From positions 1 through 45,126 of the forward strand of contig NZ_JACOPP010000024.1 in the NCBI RefSeq assembly GCF_014287895.1: a stretch of 45,126 nucleotides of DNA, written 5' to 3'. Positions 14,261-22,943 of this stretch are shown here, piece after piece. Position 1 is the first letter of the stretch, and each line of letters opens with the position of its first letter. The notes under the pieces are model-generated. The model saw only the letters and a list, made by a program, of their open reading frames with translations, did not search any database and was not told the origin of the DNA. Both the position numbers and the translations under genes were made by a program. The DNA comes from Lawsonibacter hominis. GTDB lineage: Bacteria; Bacillota; Clostridia; Oscillospirales; Oscillospiraceae.

Positions 14261-15859
14261 CTATCGGTCCCACTTCTCGATGAGGGCGCGCAGCTGGTCG
14301 GCAAACTTGCCCAGATCCTTGTTGGCGCCGCCCTTGTTGCGGGCGATGACCTGCATGAGCTGTGCGCCCATGTCTTCCAGACGCCGGTAGGCCGGGGATG
14401 CCGCAGGGGCCGCGGCGGCGGACTTGGGCGGCAGCGGGATGCCGGCGGCCAGTACGCGGTTTTCCAGCAGATCGTAGACCTCTTCGTAGTCCGGCGCGTG
14501 CGCGGGAAGGCCCCGCTGGCGCAGGGTATCCGCATAGATCTCGGTGACTTTGCAGTCTCCATGGACCACAAAGACCTGGCGCGGCTTGGGCTGATAGTGG
14601 TCGATCCACTGCAGCAGGCCGTCCCGGTCGGCGTGAGAGGACAGGCCGTGGAAATTGACGATCCGGGCCCGGACGGCGATCTCCTCCCCAAAGAGCTTCA
14701 CGGAGGAAACCCCGTTCAACAGCCGCCGGCCCAGGCTGCCCTCGGCCTGGTAGCCCACGAAGACCACGGCGCATTCCGCCCGCCAAAGGTTGTGCTTGAG
14801 ATGGTGGCGGATGCGCCCGGCGTCGCACATGCCGGAGGCCGAGATGATGACCTTGGGCGACTTGTCCAGATTCAGCGCCTTGGACTCCTCGCTGCTCTCG
14901 GTGATGTTCAGCCCCGGGAACTGGAACAGGGCCCCGCCTTTCAGCGCCTGGATGGCCTGCTCGTCCAGATAGCCGTGCAGGTCGCCGGAAAAAATACGCG
15001 TGGCCTCTCCTGCCAGGGGGGAATCCACATAGACCTGGAAGTTGGGGACGCTTTTGACCATTCCCTGCTCTTTCATCTCCCGCATAAAGTACAACAGCTC
15101 CTGGGTACGCCCCACGGCGAACGAGGGGATGATCACGTTCCCGCCCTTGCTCAGCGTCTCGTCAATGATGGCGGCCAGGTCGCCGGTGTAATCCGGCTGC
15201 TCGCTCACATCGTGGAGACGGTCGCCGTAAGTGCTCTCGGTGAGCACATAATCGGCCTGACGGATGTACTGGGGATCCCGAATGATGGGCTGGTCCCGGT
15301 TTCCGATATCCCCGGAGAAGACGATCTTCCGCGTCTCGCTCCCCTCGGTGAGCCACATCTCCACGCTGGCCGAACCCAGCAGATGGCCGGCATCCACGAA
15401 GCGGGCCTTCACCCCGTCGGCGATCTGGATCTCCGAATCGTACTCGCAGGTGACGATGCGTTTCACCGCTTCCTCTGCGTCCGCCACCGTGTAAAGGGGC
15501 TCCACCGGCTCCCGGCCGGCCCGCCTGCCCTTTTGGTTGGTCCACTGGGCGTCGCTCTCCTGGATGTGGGCCGAATCCCGCAGCATGATGGACAAAAGCT
15601 GCCCGGTCAGGCGGGTGCAGTAGATATTGCCTTGAAATCCCTGTTTCACCAGCAGAGGGATGCGGCCGGAGTGGTCGATGTGCGCGTGCGTGACCACCAC
15701 CGCGTCGATGTACCCGGCGCTGAAGTCCAGCTGGCGGTTGTCCCGCTCGTCCCTGCCCTGCTGCAAGCCGCAGTCCACCAGGATCTTCTTCCCGCCGCAC
15801 TCCACGCAGTGGCAGCTGCCGGTGACCGCCCTGGCCGCGCCGAAAAAGGTCAGTTTCAA
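14261..15859 (-). CDS. MBL-fold/beta-CASP RNA-processing exonuclease-like protein
   Basis: 532 residues. Metallo-beta-lactamase domain with THAHIDHSG (motif 2, near 58-66), DAGHLLGSASVEMW (motif 3) and FSGDIGNRD (motif 4). An inserted beta-CASP domain with FAVGRTQELLYFM, DSPLAGEATRIF and SASGMCDAGRIRHHL follows, then the C-terminal MBL part FHGLSSHADRDGLLQWI. This is the CPSF/YsiA-like group, probably a ribonuclease. A C-terminal tail (Pro/Ala linker then RRLEDMGAQLMQVIARNKGG) is extra. Tandem TTG codons occur at 15862 and 15859; I chose 15859, which has AGGAGG at 7-base spacing and matches homologues starting M-K-L-T. Confidence 0.92.
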   Translation of the reverse strand: MKLTFFGAARAVTGSCHCVECGGKKILVDCGLQQGRDERDNRQLDFSAGYIDAVVVTHAHIDHSGRIPLLVKQGFQGNIYCTRLTGQLLSIMLRDSAHIQESDAQWTNQKGRRAGREPVEPLYTVADAEEAVKRIVTCEYDSEIQIADGVKARFVDAGHLLGSASVEMWLTEGSETRKIVFSGDIGNRDQPIIRDPQYIRQADYVLTESTYGDRLHDVSEQPDYTGDLAAIIDETLSKGGNVIIPSFAVGRTQELLYFMREMKEQGMVKSVPNFQVYVDSPLAGEATRIFSGDLHGYLDEQAIQALKGGALFQFPGLNITESSEESKALNLDKSPKVIISASGMCDAGRIRHHLKHNLWRAECAVVFVGYQAEGSLGRRLLNGVSSVKLFGEEIAVRARIVNFHGLSSHADRDGLLQWIDHYQPKPRQVFVVHGDCKVTEIYADTLRQRGLPAHAPDYEEVYDLLENRVLAAGIPLPPKSAAAAPAASPAYRRLEDMGAQLMQVIARNKGGANKDLGKFADQLRALIEKWDR

Positions 15860-15890
15860 CAAAGCACCTCCTTGTTTTTTCGCTTCGACT

Positions 15891-16115
15891 TTATTTTACA
15901 TCCAAAACCGCTCGGTGTAAATACCTGTCCAGCATCCGGTAGGAGGGGCAGCAGATCTGCCGCCCGAACACCTGGGACAGCGCTTGGTTCCACTCCTCCA
16001 GGGTATAGGTATTGACCGGCAGCAGGGTCAGCAGCGTCAACAGCCACGCCGGGTCGGCTCCACAGGGCTCCACGCCCATACTCCGGCGCAGGCGGGCCAG
16101 AATGCGGTTTTCCAT
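15891..16115 (-). CDS. small conserved-looking protein of unknown function
   Basis: 74 residues starting MENRILARLRRSMGVEPCG, with a middle hydrophobic helix (WLLTLLTLLPVNTYTLEEWN) and a C-terminal SYRMLDRYLHRAVLD segment. Globular and helical in appearance. ATG 16115 follows GAGGTG; a GTG 12 bases upstream is an alternative. It is upstream of the beta-CASP gene on the same strand (31 bases apart), so the two may be cotranscribed. Family not recognised. Confidence 0.6.
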   Translation of the reverse strand: MENRILARLRRSMGVEPCGADPAWLLTLLTLLPVNTYTLEEWNQALSQVFGRQICCPSYRMLDRYLHRAVLDVK

Positions 16116-16259
16116 GTCCTCAATCACCTCTGCGCCTATTTTATGCGCCTCAGGCGGCTGGCGGGACCCCCCCGCCGCCCGGCGACGGCAGATGCAGGCT
16201 GGGCGCGTGCCCCCGGCGGCGGGCTTTCGGATCCAAACGGACGGGCCGGCCCGGCGCCT

Positions 16260-17165
16260 TCAGCGGTAATAACGGCGCAGTTCCTCCAAAAAAGCCATCA
16301 GCAGGGGGTTGGCGTTTCCCCGCCGCCGGACGGCGCACAGAGCGCTCCATGTGTCCGGCAGGGGGAAAACCCGCAGCAGCGGGTTTGCATAGTCCCGCAG
16401 GAACCGGTCGCACACCAGCACCTCGTCGTCCCGCTGCAGCGCGCTGATCAGTCCGTGCGCGTTGGAGGTCCACACCGCGATATCCGGCATGAAGCCGCCT
16501 TGCCGCAGGCAGATCTCCCGCACGTAGGCCGCATACCGGGGCGTCTCCTGCTCCCGTATACCCACAAAGCGCTGCCCCCGCAGGTCCTCATAGGTTACCC
16601 GCTCCTTCCGGGCAAGCGGATTGGAGCGCAGCATACATACCAGCTTGGGACAGGTGCAGATTTCTTCCTGCTCCAGCTCCGTCTCCGCCTCCCCCGCGTC
16701 GAACGCGATGGTGAGCACTACGTCCACCTCGTCCCGCAGCAGCTTGGAGCGCCACTGAGAAAACGAGGCGTATTCAAAGGACAGGTCGGCCTCCGGCTGC
16801 CGGCGCAGCAGTGCGTTGCGCACCTCCGGCATATCGTTGAGTACATTGAGGGAATCCACCGTGCATACCCGCAGGCGGCTGGCCCCAGTTGTCCGGAAGC
16901 GCTCCAGCACCTGGACGGACTGCTCAAAGGCGGCCAGCAGCGGCCGCCAGCGGCTGTAGAGCAGCTCCCCCGCCTCGGTCAGCCCCACCGGGCGCTCCTC
17001 CCGGCGGAACAGCCGCACGCCCAGCTCCCGCTCCAGCACGCCGATGCGGCGGCTGACGGTGGACTGCTCCAGATTTACCTGCTCCGCCGCCTTGGAAAAG
17101 CTGTGCTGCTCCGCCACGGCCAGAAATACCTGGATCTGCAGCAGACTTACGTCGAATTCCAGCAT
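16260..17165 (-). CDS. LysR-family transcriptional regulator
   Basis: 301 residues. N-terminal winged helix-turn-helix (about 5-65: LQIQVFLAVAEQHSFSKAAE, TVSRRIGVLERELGVRLF, LTEAGELLY), then the periplasmic-binding-like effector domain. It is divergent from the MFS/aldehyde dehydrogenase pair with a 115-base shared region that carries palindromes over the promoter, so it probably controls that pair in response to a metabolite it binds. AGGAGG precedes ATG 17165. Confidence 0.93.
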   Translation of the reverse strand: MLEFDVSLLQIQVFLAVAEQHSFSKAAEQVNLEQSTVSRRIGVLERELGVRLFRREERPVGLTEAGELLYSRWRPLLAAFEQSVQVLERFRTTGASRLRVCTVDSLNVLNDMPEVRNALLRRQPEADLSFEYASFSQWRSKLLRDEVDVVLTIAFDAGEAETELEQEEICTCPKLVCMLRSNPLARKERVTYEDLRGQRFVGIREQETPRYAAYVREICLRQGGFMPDIAVWTSNAHGLISALQRDDEVLVCDRFLRDYANPLLRVFPLPDTWSALCAVRRRGNANPLLMAFLEELRRYYR

Positions 17166-17194
17166 ATGCCCCCTCCTGTACTATGTATTTACTG

Positions 17195-17223
17195 CATGAT
17201 ATCATGTAAAAGTTCATTTTACA
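17195..17223. promoter_or_regulatory. candidate LysR operator palindromes
   Basis: Two overlapping inverted repeats: CATGATATCATG (17195-17206, perfect) and TGTAAAA-GTTCA-TTTTACA (17205-17223, 7-base perfect arms, 5-base spacer). The second overlaps the -35 box of the transporter promoter. Their place between divergent regulator and target genes is typical of LysR binding sites. Confidence 0.6.
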
Positions 17224-17246
17224 ACGGGCGTTCTTTTTTATATGAT
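17218..17246 (+). promoter_or_regulatory. sigma-70-type promoter of the MFS/ALDH operon
   Basis: TTTACA (17218-17223) and TATGAT (17241-17246) are each 5/6 to consensus with an exact 17-base spacer. The predicted start is near 17253, leaving a short leader before the ribosome binding site of the transporter at 17270. Confidence 0.72.
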
Positions 17247-17280
17247 TACGCCAGCAATACAAATAACAGGAGGGATTATT

Positions 17281-18570
17281 ATGGGCAAACCAACCAACAA
17301 GCAACTGACCAACAGCAAGTTTGGCCCCTGGGGCTGGAGCATGATACTTTATGCGTTTCTGCTCTACTATTTCTGGGCCGGCCTTTCAGTGGACGCCCTG
17401 AATGTTTACCCTGAAGCATTTGCCGCCCTGCACGGCTGGGACCCCAACGTACTGCTGGGCTTCGCCACCCCCGCCGGCATCATCGGCGTGCTGGGCGGCA
17501 TCGTTTTCGGCCGCCTTATTATGAAGACCGGCGCCCGTAATTTGTCCGCAGTCACCCTGATCGTCACGGGCCTGATCTACATCCTCTTTGGCCGGGTGAG
17601 CTCCCCCACCATGTTCCTGGTCTGCCTGACCCTGTTCACCTTCATGGCCAACGCCTTCGGCCTGATCGTGACTTCCACCCTGATGAACAACTGGTTCCCC
17701 CGCAAGAAGGGCATCGCCCTGGGCTGGGCCACCATGGGCGCCCCCTTCTGCACCGCCACCTTCGTGGCCATTATTTCCGTTCTGTTCGGCAGATTCGGCA
17801 TCCCCAACGCCTGCGCCATCGTGGGCGTGGTGGTCATCGTCTTCGGCGCGGCCTCCTTTCTCTGGGTCAAAAACTATCCCCACGATGTCGGGGCGTATCC
17901 CGACAACATCCGGGACGAGGGCGTGGATCTCAAGGCTCAGGCGGAAGCCGTCCACCACTATAAGAGTCCCTTTACCTTGGGCAAGCTGCTCCGGGACAAG
18001 GACATGTGGTGCATGGCCCTGGGCTTCGGCCTGCTGTGGATGGTCACCGTCGGCATTGTCAGCCAGTTCGTGCCCCGCATGATCAGCGTGGGCAATTCCC
18101 AGCCCGCCGCCCTGATGATGCTCACCGTGGCCGCCGTCGTGGGCCTGTTCGGCAGCTACTTCTGGGGCTGGCTGGACCAGAAGATCGGCACCAAGACCGC
18201 CAGCGTGATCTACTCCGCCTCCTACATCATCGCCCTGCTGCTGCTCATCTTCGCCAAGCTGCCCATCTTCACCTACATCGCCATCGTCTTTGTGGGCCTG
18301 GGCATCGGTGGCCTGCTGAACCTGATGCCCTCCATGGTCATCTCCGTGTACGGCAAGTATGACTTCACCGCCGCCAACAGCCTCGTCTCTCCCATCGCCT
18401 CCCTGCTGCAGAAGTTCGCCTTCCTCATCATGGCCGTGCTGCTGGGCAAGTCCGGCGGGGACTACACGCTGCCCTACGGCGTGTTCATCGTCATCGACGT
18501 CATCGGCGCGGCGCTGCTGCTGTGCGTCACCGGCAAGTGCAAGGGCAAGCAGGACGAAACCCAACAATAA
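17281..18570 (+). CDS. MFS transporter, oxalate/formate antiporter-like
   Basis: 429 residues with twelve predicted membrane segments and a short charged C-terminus (KGKQDETQQ). The GIIGVLGGIVFGRLIMKTGA loop and NNWFPRKKGIALGWATMGAP stretch fit the OFA/monocarboxylate-type branch of the major facilitator superfamily. The PHDVGAYPDNIRDEG central loop is also usual there. It probably moves a small organic acid. ATG 17281 follows AGGAGGG; the aldehyde dehydrogenase starts 16 bases after its stop, so both form one operon. Substrate unknown. Confidence 0.85.
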   Translation: MGKPTNKQLTNSKFGPWGWSMILYAFLLYYFWAGLSVDALNVYPEAFAALHGWDPNVLLGFATPAGIIGVLGGIVFGRLIMKTGARNLSAVTLIVTGLIYILFGRVSSPTMFLVCLTLFTFMANAFGLIVTSTLMNNWFPRKKGIALGWATMGAPFCTATFVAIISVLFGRFGIPNACAIVGVVVIVFGAASFLWVKNYPHDVGAYPDNIRDEGVDLKAQAEAVHHYKSPFTLGKLLRDKDMWCMALGFGLLWMVTVGIVSQFVPRMISVGNSQPAALMMLTVAAVVGLFGSYFWGWLDQKIGTKTASVIYSASYIIALLLLIFAKLPIFTYIAIVFVGLGIGGLLNLMPSMVISVYGKYDFTAANSLVSPIASLLQKFAFLIMAVLLGKSGGDYTLPYGVFIVIDVIGAALLLCVTGKCKGKQDETQQ

Positions 18571-18586
18571 AGGAGATATTGTCATC

Positions 18587-20038
18587 ATGTCCGACTGCAA
18601 GAAAATGTACATCGGCGGCGCGTGGGTGGACGCCATGAGCGGCCAATTCTACGACGACTGCGACCCTTACACTGGCGAGGTCTTCGCCCGGGTGGCCAAC
18701 GGCGGCGGCGAGGATACCCGCCGGGCCATCGACGCCGCCCAGGCCGCCTTCCCCATGTGGAAGGCCTACAACCCGGTGGAAAAGCGCAAGCTGCTCAACC
18801 GGGCGGCCGACCTGCTGGAGGAACGGATGGATCAGTTCGTGGACGCGCTGAACCGTGAGACCGGCGCGGCCACACCCTTCGCCAAATTCCAGGCCAAAAA
18901 CTCCCCCGAGTTCCTGCGGGAAGCCGCCAGCCAGGTCCTCAATGTCCACGGGCAGATGTTCCCCTCTGAGACGCCCGACTGCGTCGGGATGATGTGGCGC
19001 CAGCCCATGGGCGTAGTGGGGTGCATCTCCCCCTGGAACGCGGCGCTGCTGCTGGCGCTGCGGGCGGTGGTCTTCCCGCTGGCCTGCGGCAACACCGTGG
19101 TCCTCAAGACCTCCGAGGCCTCTTCCGTGGTGGGCGGCGTCATGCTGGCCCAGCTCTTTGCGGACGCCGGCTTCCCCGCAGGAGTATTCAACCTGGTCAC
19201 CACCGGCCCGGGCCGCTCCGGCGAGGTGGGGGATGTGCTCACCAGCGACAAGCGGGTGCGGTGCATCACCTTTACCGGCTCCACGCAGGTGGGCCGCGCC
19301 CTCAATGTCCAGTGCGCCCAGAACCTCAAGCGCTTCTGCGCCGAACTGGGCGGCAACTGTCCCCTGATCGTGCTGGGAGACGCGGACGTGGACTATGCCG
19401 TCAACGCCGCCGCGTTCGGCCGCTATATGCACCAGGGGCAGGTGTGTATGAACACCAAGCGTATCGTGGTGGAGCAGTCCATTGCCGACGCCTTCCTGGA
19501 AAAACTCACCGCCAAGGCCAAAAGCCTGAAGTTTGGCGACCCCAAGCTGCCCGACACCATCATCGGCCCTCTGATCAACCAAAGTCAGATGAATACGCTC
19601 CTCCGCCAGATCGAGACCGCCCGGGCACAGGGCGCCGAAATCCTCTGCGGCGGGCAGAACCACGGCCTGGTATACGAGCCCACGGTGCTGGTCATGACCG
19701 AGGAGATGGAAATCGCCCATCAGGAGGTCTTTGGGCCCGTGGCCAACGTGATCATTGCCAAGGATGCCGGGGACGCGCTGCGCATTGCCAACGACACGGA
19801 CTATGGCCTCTCGTCCGGCATCATCACCGGCGACCTTGCCCGGGGCTGGGACATGGCGGAGCGGCTGGAGGCCGGCTGCTGCCACATCAACGACTGCACC
19901 CTGGGCGACGAGCCCCACGCCCCCCTGGGCGGCATGAAGGAGAGCGGAAGCGGCAAGAACGGCTTCATGGCTATCGAGGAATTCACGGAAGTCCGCTGGG
20001 TCACACTGCAAAAAAAGCCCCGTCACTATTTGTTTTAA
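18587..20038 (+). CDS. NAD(P)-dependent aldehyde dehydrogenase
   Basis: 483 residues of the ALDH superfamily. PWNAAL with Asn151, TFTGSTQVGRAL, ELGGNCP with the general-base Glu253, GQVCMNTKR with catalytic Cys287, and EVFGPVANV near the C-terminus are all present. It oxidises an aldehyde to the acid; the GQVCMNTKR form is seen in benzaldehyde/vanillin/salicylaldehyde-type enzymes, but substrate assignment is only a suggestion. AGGAG precedes ATG 18587. Cotranscribed with the MFS gene and closed by a terminator just after the stop. Confidence 0.92.
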   Translation: MSDCKKMYIGGAWVDAMSGQFYDDCDPYTGEVFARVANGGGEDTRRAIDAAQAAFPMWKAYNPVEKRKLLNRAADLLEERMDQFVDALNRETGAATPFAKFQAKNSPEFLREAASQVLNVHGQMFPSETPDCVGMMWRQPMGVVGCISPWNAALLLALRAVVFPLACGNTVVLKTSEASSVVGGVMLAQLFADAGFPAGVFNLVTTGPGRSGEVGDVLTSDKRVRCITFTGSTQVGRALNVQCAQNLKRFCAELGGNCPLIVLGDADVDYAVNAAAFGRYMHQGQVCMNTKRIVVEQSIADAFLEKLTAKAKSLKFGDPKLPDTIIGPLINQSQMNTLLRQIETARAQGAEILCGGQNHGLVYEPTVLVMTEEMEIAHQEVFGPVANVIIAKDAGDALRIANDTDYGLSSGIITGDLARGWDMAERLEAGCCHINDCTLGDEPHAPLGGMKESGSGKNGFMAIEEFTEVRWVTLQKKPRHYLF

Positions 20039-20041
20039 ACC

Positions 20042-20080
20042 AAAACCCGCCCCGGCGTTTGAAACGCCGGGGCGGGTTTT
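20042..20080. terminator. bidirectional terminator between ALDH and pyk
   Basis: Perfect 19-base arms around one G: AAAACCCGCCCCGGCGTTT (20042-20060) pairs with 20062-20080, with A- and T-runs on both sides. It serves the convergent aldehyde dehydrogenase and pyruvate kinase genes. Confidence 0.92.
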
Positions 20081-20090
20081 TCTGCGCGGC

Positions 20091-21521
20091 TTACAGGCGC
20101 TCGCCCACGACCTGAGCCTTGATCAGGTTGGTGGTGCCGGAGATGCCGATGGGCACGCCGGCCGTAATCACCACCGTGTCGCCGGGTTTGACGGCGCCCT
20201 CCTTCCGGGCCACCTCCACGGCCAGGGAAAACATCCGGTCGGTGGAGTCCACCTCTCCGGACAGGTAGGGGTGCACGCCCCAGGAGACGGCCAGCTGCCG
20301 CCGGGCCGACTCGGTCTGGCACAGGGCCACGATGGGGCAGGCGGGGCGGAAGCGGGAGATGACCTTCGCGGTATAGCCGGACTTGGTGGCCGCCAGGATG
20401 GCGGTGGCCTTCAGATCCATGGCGGTCAGGCAGCCGGAGTGCGAGATGGCGTCGCTGATGGTGGACACGCCGGGCAGCAGGCTGCTCTCCCGGAAGCGCC
20501 CCCAATAGTCGATGGCTCCCTCGGCGGCCCGGACGGTATCCACCATGGTCTCCAGCGCCTCGATGGGGTATTTGCCCGAGGCGGTCTCGCCGGAGAGCAT
20601 CACGCAGGAGGTGCCGTCGAACACGGCGTTGGCCACGTCGGACACCTCCGCCCGGGTGGGCCGGGGATTGCGGATCATGGAGTCCAGCATCTGGGTGGCG
20701 GTGATGACCGGCTTGCCCTGCCGGATGGTGGCCTTGATCATCTTCTTCTGGAGGATGGGCACCTCATGGGCGGGGATCTCCACGCCCAGATCGCCCCGGG
20801 CCACCATCACGCCGTCGGAGGCGGCGATGATCTCGTTCAGGTTGTCCGCGCCCTCCCGGTTCTCGATCTTGGCGATGATGCGGATATCGTCTCCTCCGTG
20901 CTTGTGCAGCTCGGCGCGGATATCCTCCACATCGCCGGCCTTGCGCACGAAGGAGGCTGCGATAAAGTCGAAATCGTTTTCCACGGCGAAACGGATGTCC
21001 TCCCGGTCCTTGTCCGTCAGGGAGGGCAGCAGGATATGCACGTCGGGAATATTGATGGATTTATTGCTGGACAGGGCGCCTCCATTTTCCACCGTGCAGT
21101 GGATCTCATGGCCTAAGACCTCCTGCACCAGCAGTTCGATGAGCCCGTCGTCCACCAGGATGCGGCAGCCGGGGCCCACCTCGTTGTGCAGATTGGCGTA
21201 GGTCACCGACACCCGCTTGCCGTCGCCGGGCACGTCGTCGGTAGTAAGGGTAAACGCCTGCCCCCGCTCCAGGGTCACCGCTCCGTCGGCAAAGGCGCGC
21301 ACCCGGATCTCGGGGCCCTTGGTATCCAGGATGGTGGCCACGGGGGCCCCCAGCTCGTCCCGGACCCGCTTGAGCTTTAAAAGCTGCGCCCTGTGGCTCT
21401 CATGGGTGCCGTGGGAAAAGTTGAACCGGGCGGCGTTCATGCCCGCCAGGATCAGCTTTCGGATGGTCTCCTCGCTGTCTACCGCAGGGCCCAGGGTGCA
21501 GATGATCTTGGTCTTTCTCAT
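20091..21521 (-). CDS. pyk: pyruvate kinase
   Basis: 476 residues. N-terminal KTKIICTLGPAVDS, substrate and metal sites in LDTKGPEIR, IIAKIENREGADN (catalytic Lys), VMVARGDLGVEIP and TATQMLDSMIRNPRPTRAE. Converts phosphoenolpyruvate and ADP to pyruvate and ATP. It ends after the normal C-terminal domain and lacks the extra PEP-utiliser-like domain found in Bacillus-type enzymes. GGAGG precedes ATG 21521. Single-gene unit with its own promoter and terminator. Confidence 0.98.
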   Translation of the reverse strand: MRKTKIICTLGPAVDSEETIRKLILAGMNAARFNFSHGTHESHRAQLLKLKRVRDELGAPVATILDTKGPEIRVRAFADGAVTLERGQAFTLTTDDVPGDGKRVSVTYANLHNEVGPGCRILVDDGLIELLVQEVLGHEIHCTVENGGALSSNKSINIPDVHILLPSLTDKDREDIRFAVENDFDFIAASFVRKAGDVEDIRAELHKHGGDDIRIIAKIENREGADNLNEIIAASDGVMVARGDLGVEIPAHEVPILQKKMIKATIRQGKPVITATQMLDSMIRNPRPTRAEVSDVANAVFDGTSCVMLSGETASGKYPIEALETMVDTVRAAEGAIDYWGRFRESSLLPGVSTISDAISHSGCLTAMDLKATAILAATKSGYTAKVISRFRPACPIVALCQTESARRQLAVSWGVHPYLSGEVDSTDRMFSLAVEVARKEGAVKPGDTVVITAGVPIGISGTTNLIKAQVVGERL

Positions 21522-21574
21522 GTCATACCTCCATCGGGTAGGATGTCTGTTTCTCTCTTAAATAAACCGCAGTT

Positions 21575-21603
21575 ATTTTACTACAGCCGTCCGGATTTGG
21601 AAA
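21575..21603 (-). promoter_or_regulatory. promoter of pyk
   Basis: On the minus strand TTTCCA (21598-21603) and TAAAAT (21575-21580), 4/6 and 5/6 to consensus, with a 17-base spacer, about 55 bases before the start codon. Confidence 0.5.
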
Positions 21604-21717
21604 GTAAATTTTTTGTGTCCAGCCGCAGCGCGTCCCAAAGCAGCGCCGCGCCGGCGCAGCAGCCGCTGGAACACGAAGGCGGCGGTGGGAGGGGAGCGTC
21701 TTACCTTCGTCCAAGGG

Positions 21718-22929
21718 TCATTCCTCCGATGCGGCTTCGGATGGAAACAGCGCTGCGTTTCCCGTCGAACCCGCCGTCATCAGGCTCAGCACCAGGTCGG
21801 GCTCCAGCTTCACGACGGTGTCCAGCAGATCGCCGGAAAAATAGCGCAGGTCGATGGTGACCAGTTCCGAGCAGGACAGCGCCAAAAAGGGCGTCAGCGC
21901 GCAGGCGAACGAGTCCCGGAGGAGCACGATCCGGGGGCCGTCCGGGTTTCGGTGGTTGGTGACGGTGGCCAGGGGGTAGTCTCCCCCGGCGTAATAGGTG
22001 TAGGGATTGCCGCCGAACCAGTCCCGCCGGGCCACCCGTTCGGGAAAGCAGACCGATGTTTGGAAGGGTCCCCTGCGGTCGATGGCGTAAAAGGGACAGG
22101 CGTAGGTCAGCTCCGTTTCAAACTTCGGGGTATAGAGCGTTAAGCGGTCGGTCCCGGCATAGAGCGTGCCCACCCGCTTGCCCTGGCTGCCCAGGAAAAA
22201 GTCCTCCAGCACCCGGGTGTCCCAGTTGGACGCCTGGGTAAGGGCGGCGTCGCAGGCAAAGCCGTATTCCTCTTCCAGCAGTCCGGTCAGATACTGCCAG
22301 GCAAAAAAAGCCGCCTCCGGCTTCCAGTGGTGGTCGGTACGGAAGAACCAGTCCGCATAGCTCCCGTTTTCCTCAAAGAGCGGCCGCAGGTCGGTATAGG
22401 CCGCGCCCGCCTCCGCCAGCCCCGCCAAAAAGGCGTCCGCCGCGGCGTTGCCGCGGTCGGTCACCCCTGTGGGCAAAAGCGCCTGATCCCGGCCGATCTT
22501 CTGGGGGGCCAGCAGGAAACGGTAGGGGATGCCCCGCTCCGACAGGTCCTGGGCGAGGGCCGCCGTAGCCCCGGCGTTTTCGGCGGCTTGGGGCGCGGGG
22601 TCCGGACCGGTCAGATCAACAAAGTTCAGAGCCCCGGTCGAGAGCTTTACCACCGTGTTTTCTCCCACGGCGTCCTCCACCACCCGGCGGCCAGACAGCC
22701 GCTGTACCCCGCCAAACAGCTGGATGAAAAAATGATCCCGATCCAGGTCCTGATTGACGGCGCGTTCGGCCCCGTCCAGCACGGCCTGCACGTCCCGGTC
22801 CCGGAGGGCCTGCTTCAAAAGGGTCTCCAGCGCTCCCTCTCCCCCGAAGCAGGAGGAGACCACTACCGCCAGGGCCAGCGCCAGCGCCGCCAAAAATCCC
22901 AGCGCGGTCAGGGTATCTCTGCGCTTCAC
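21718..22929 (-). CDS. DHHW-type AlgX/AlgJ-like surface O-acetylation protein
   Basis: 403 residues with an N-terminal membrane anchor (7-24) and an extracytoplasmic SGNH-hydrolase-like domain. The FFRTDHHWKPEAA motif (DHHW at 199-202) and the later IVLLRDSFA segment are the Asp-His and Ser elements of the AlgX/AlgJ/DHHW family. In such systems it takes acyl groups supplied by an MBOAT partner and puts them on an extracellular polysaccharide. The MBOAT gene lies 14 bases upstream, which supports this pairing. The acceptor polymer is unknown. Confidence 0.87.
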   Translation of the reverse strand: MKRRDTLTALGFLAALALALAVVVSSCFGGEGALETLLKQALRDRDVQAVLDGAERAVNQDLDRDHFFIQLFGGVQRLSGRRVVEDAVGENTVVKLSTGALNFVDLTGPDPAPQAAENAGATAALAQDLSERGIPYRFLLAPQKIGRDQALLPTGVTDRGNAAADAFLAGLAEAGAAYTDLRPLFEENGSYADWFFRTDHHWKPEAAFFAWQYLTGLLEEEYGFACDAALTQASNWDTRVLEDFFLGSQGKRVGTLYAGTDRLTLYTPKFETELTYACPFYAIDRRGPFQTSVCFPERVARRDWFGGNPYTYYAGGDYPLATVTNHRNPDGPRIVLLRDSFACALTPFLALSCSELVTIDLRYFSGDLLDTVVKLEPDLVLSLMTAGSTGNAALFPSEAASEE

Positions 22930-22943
22930 CGCTCTTCCCCTCC

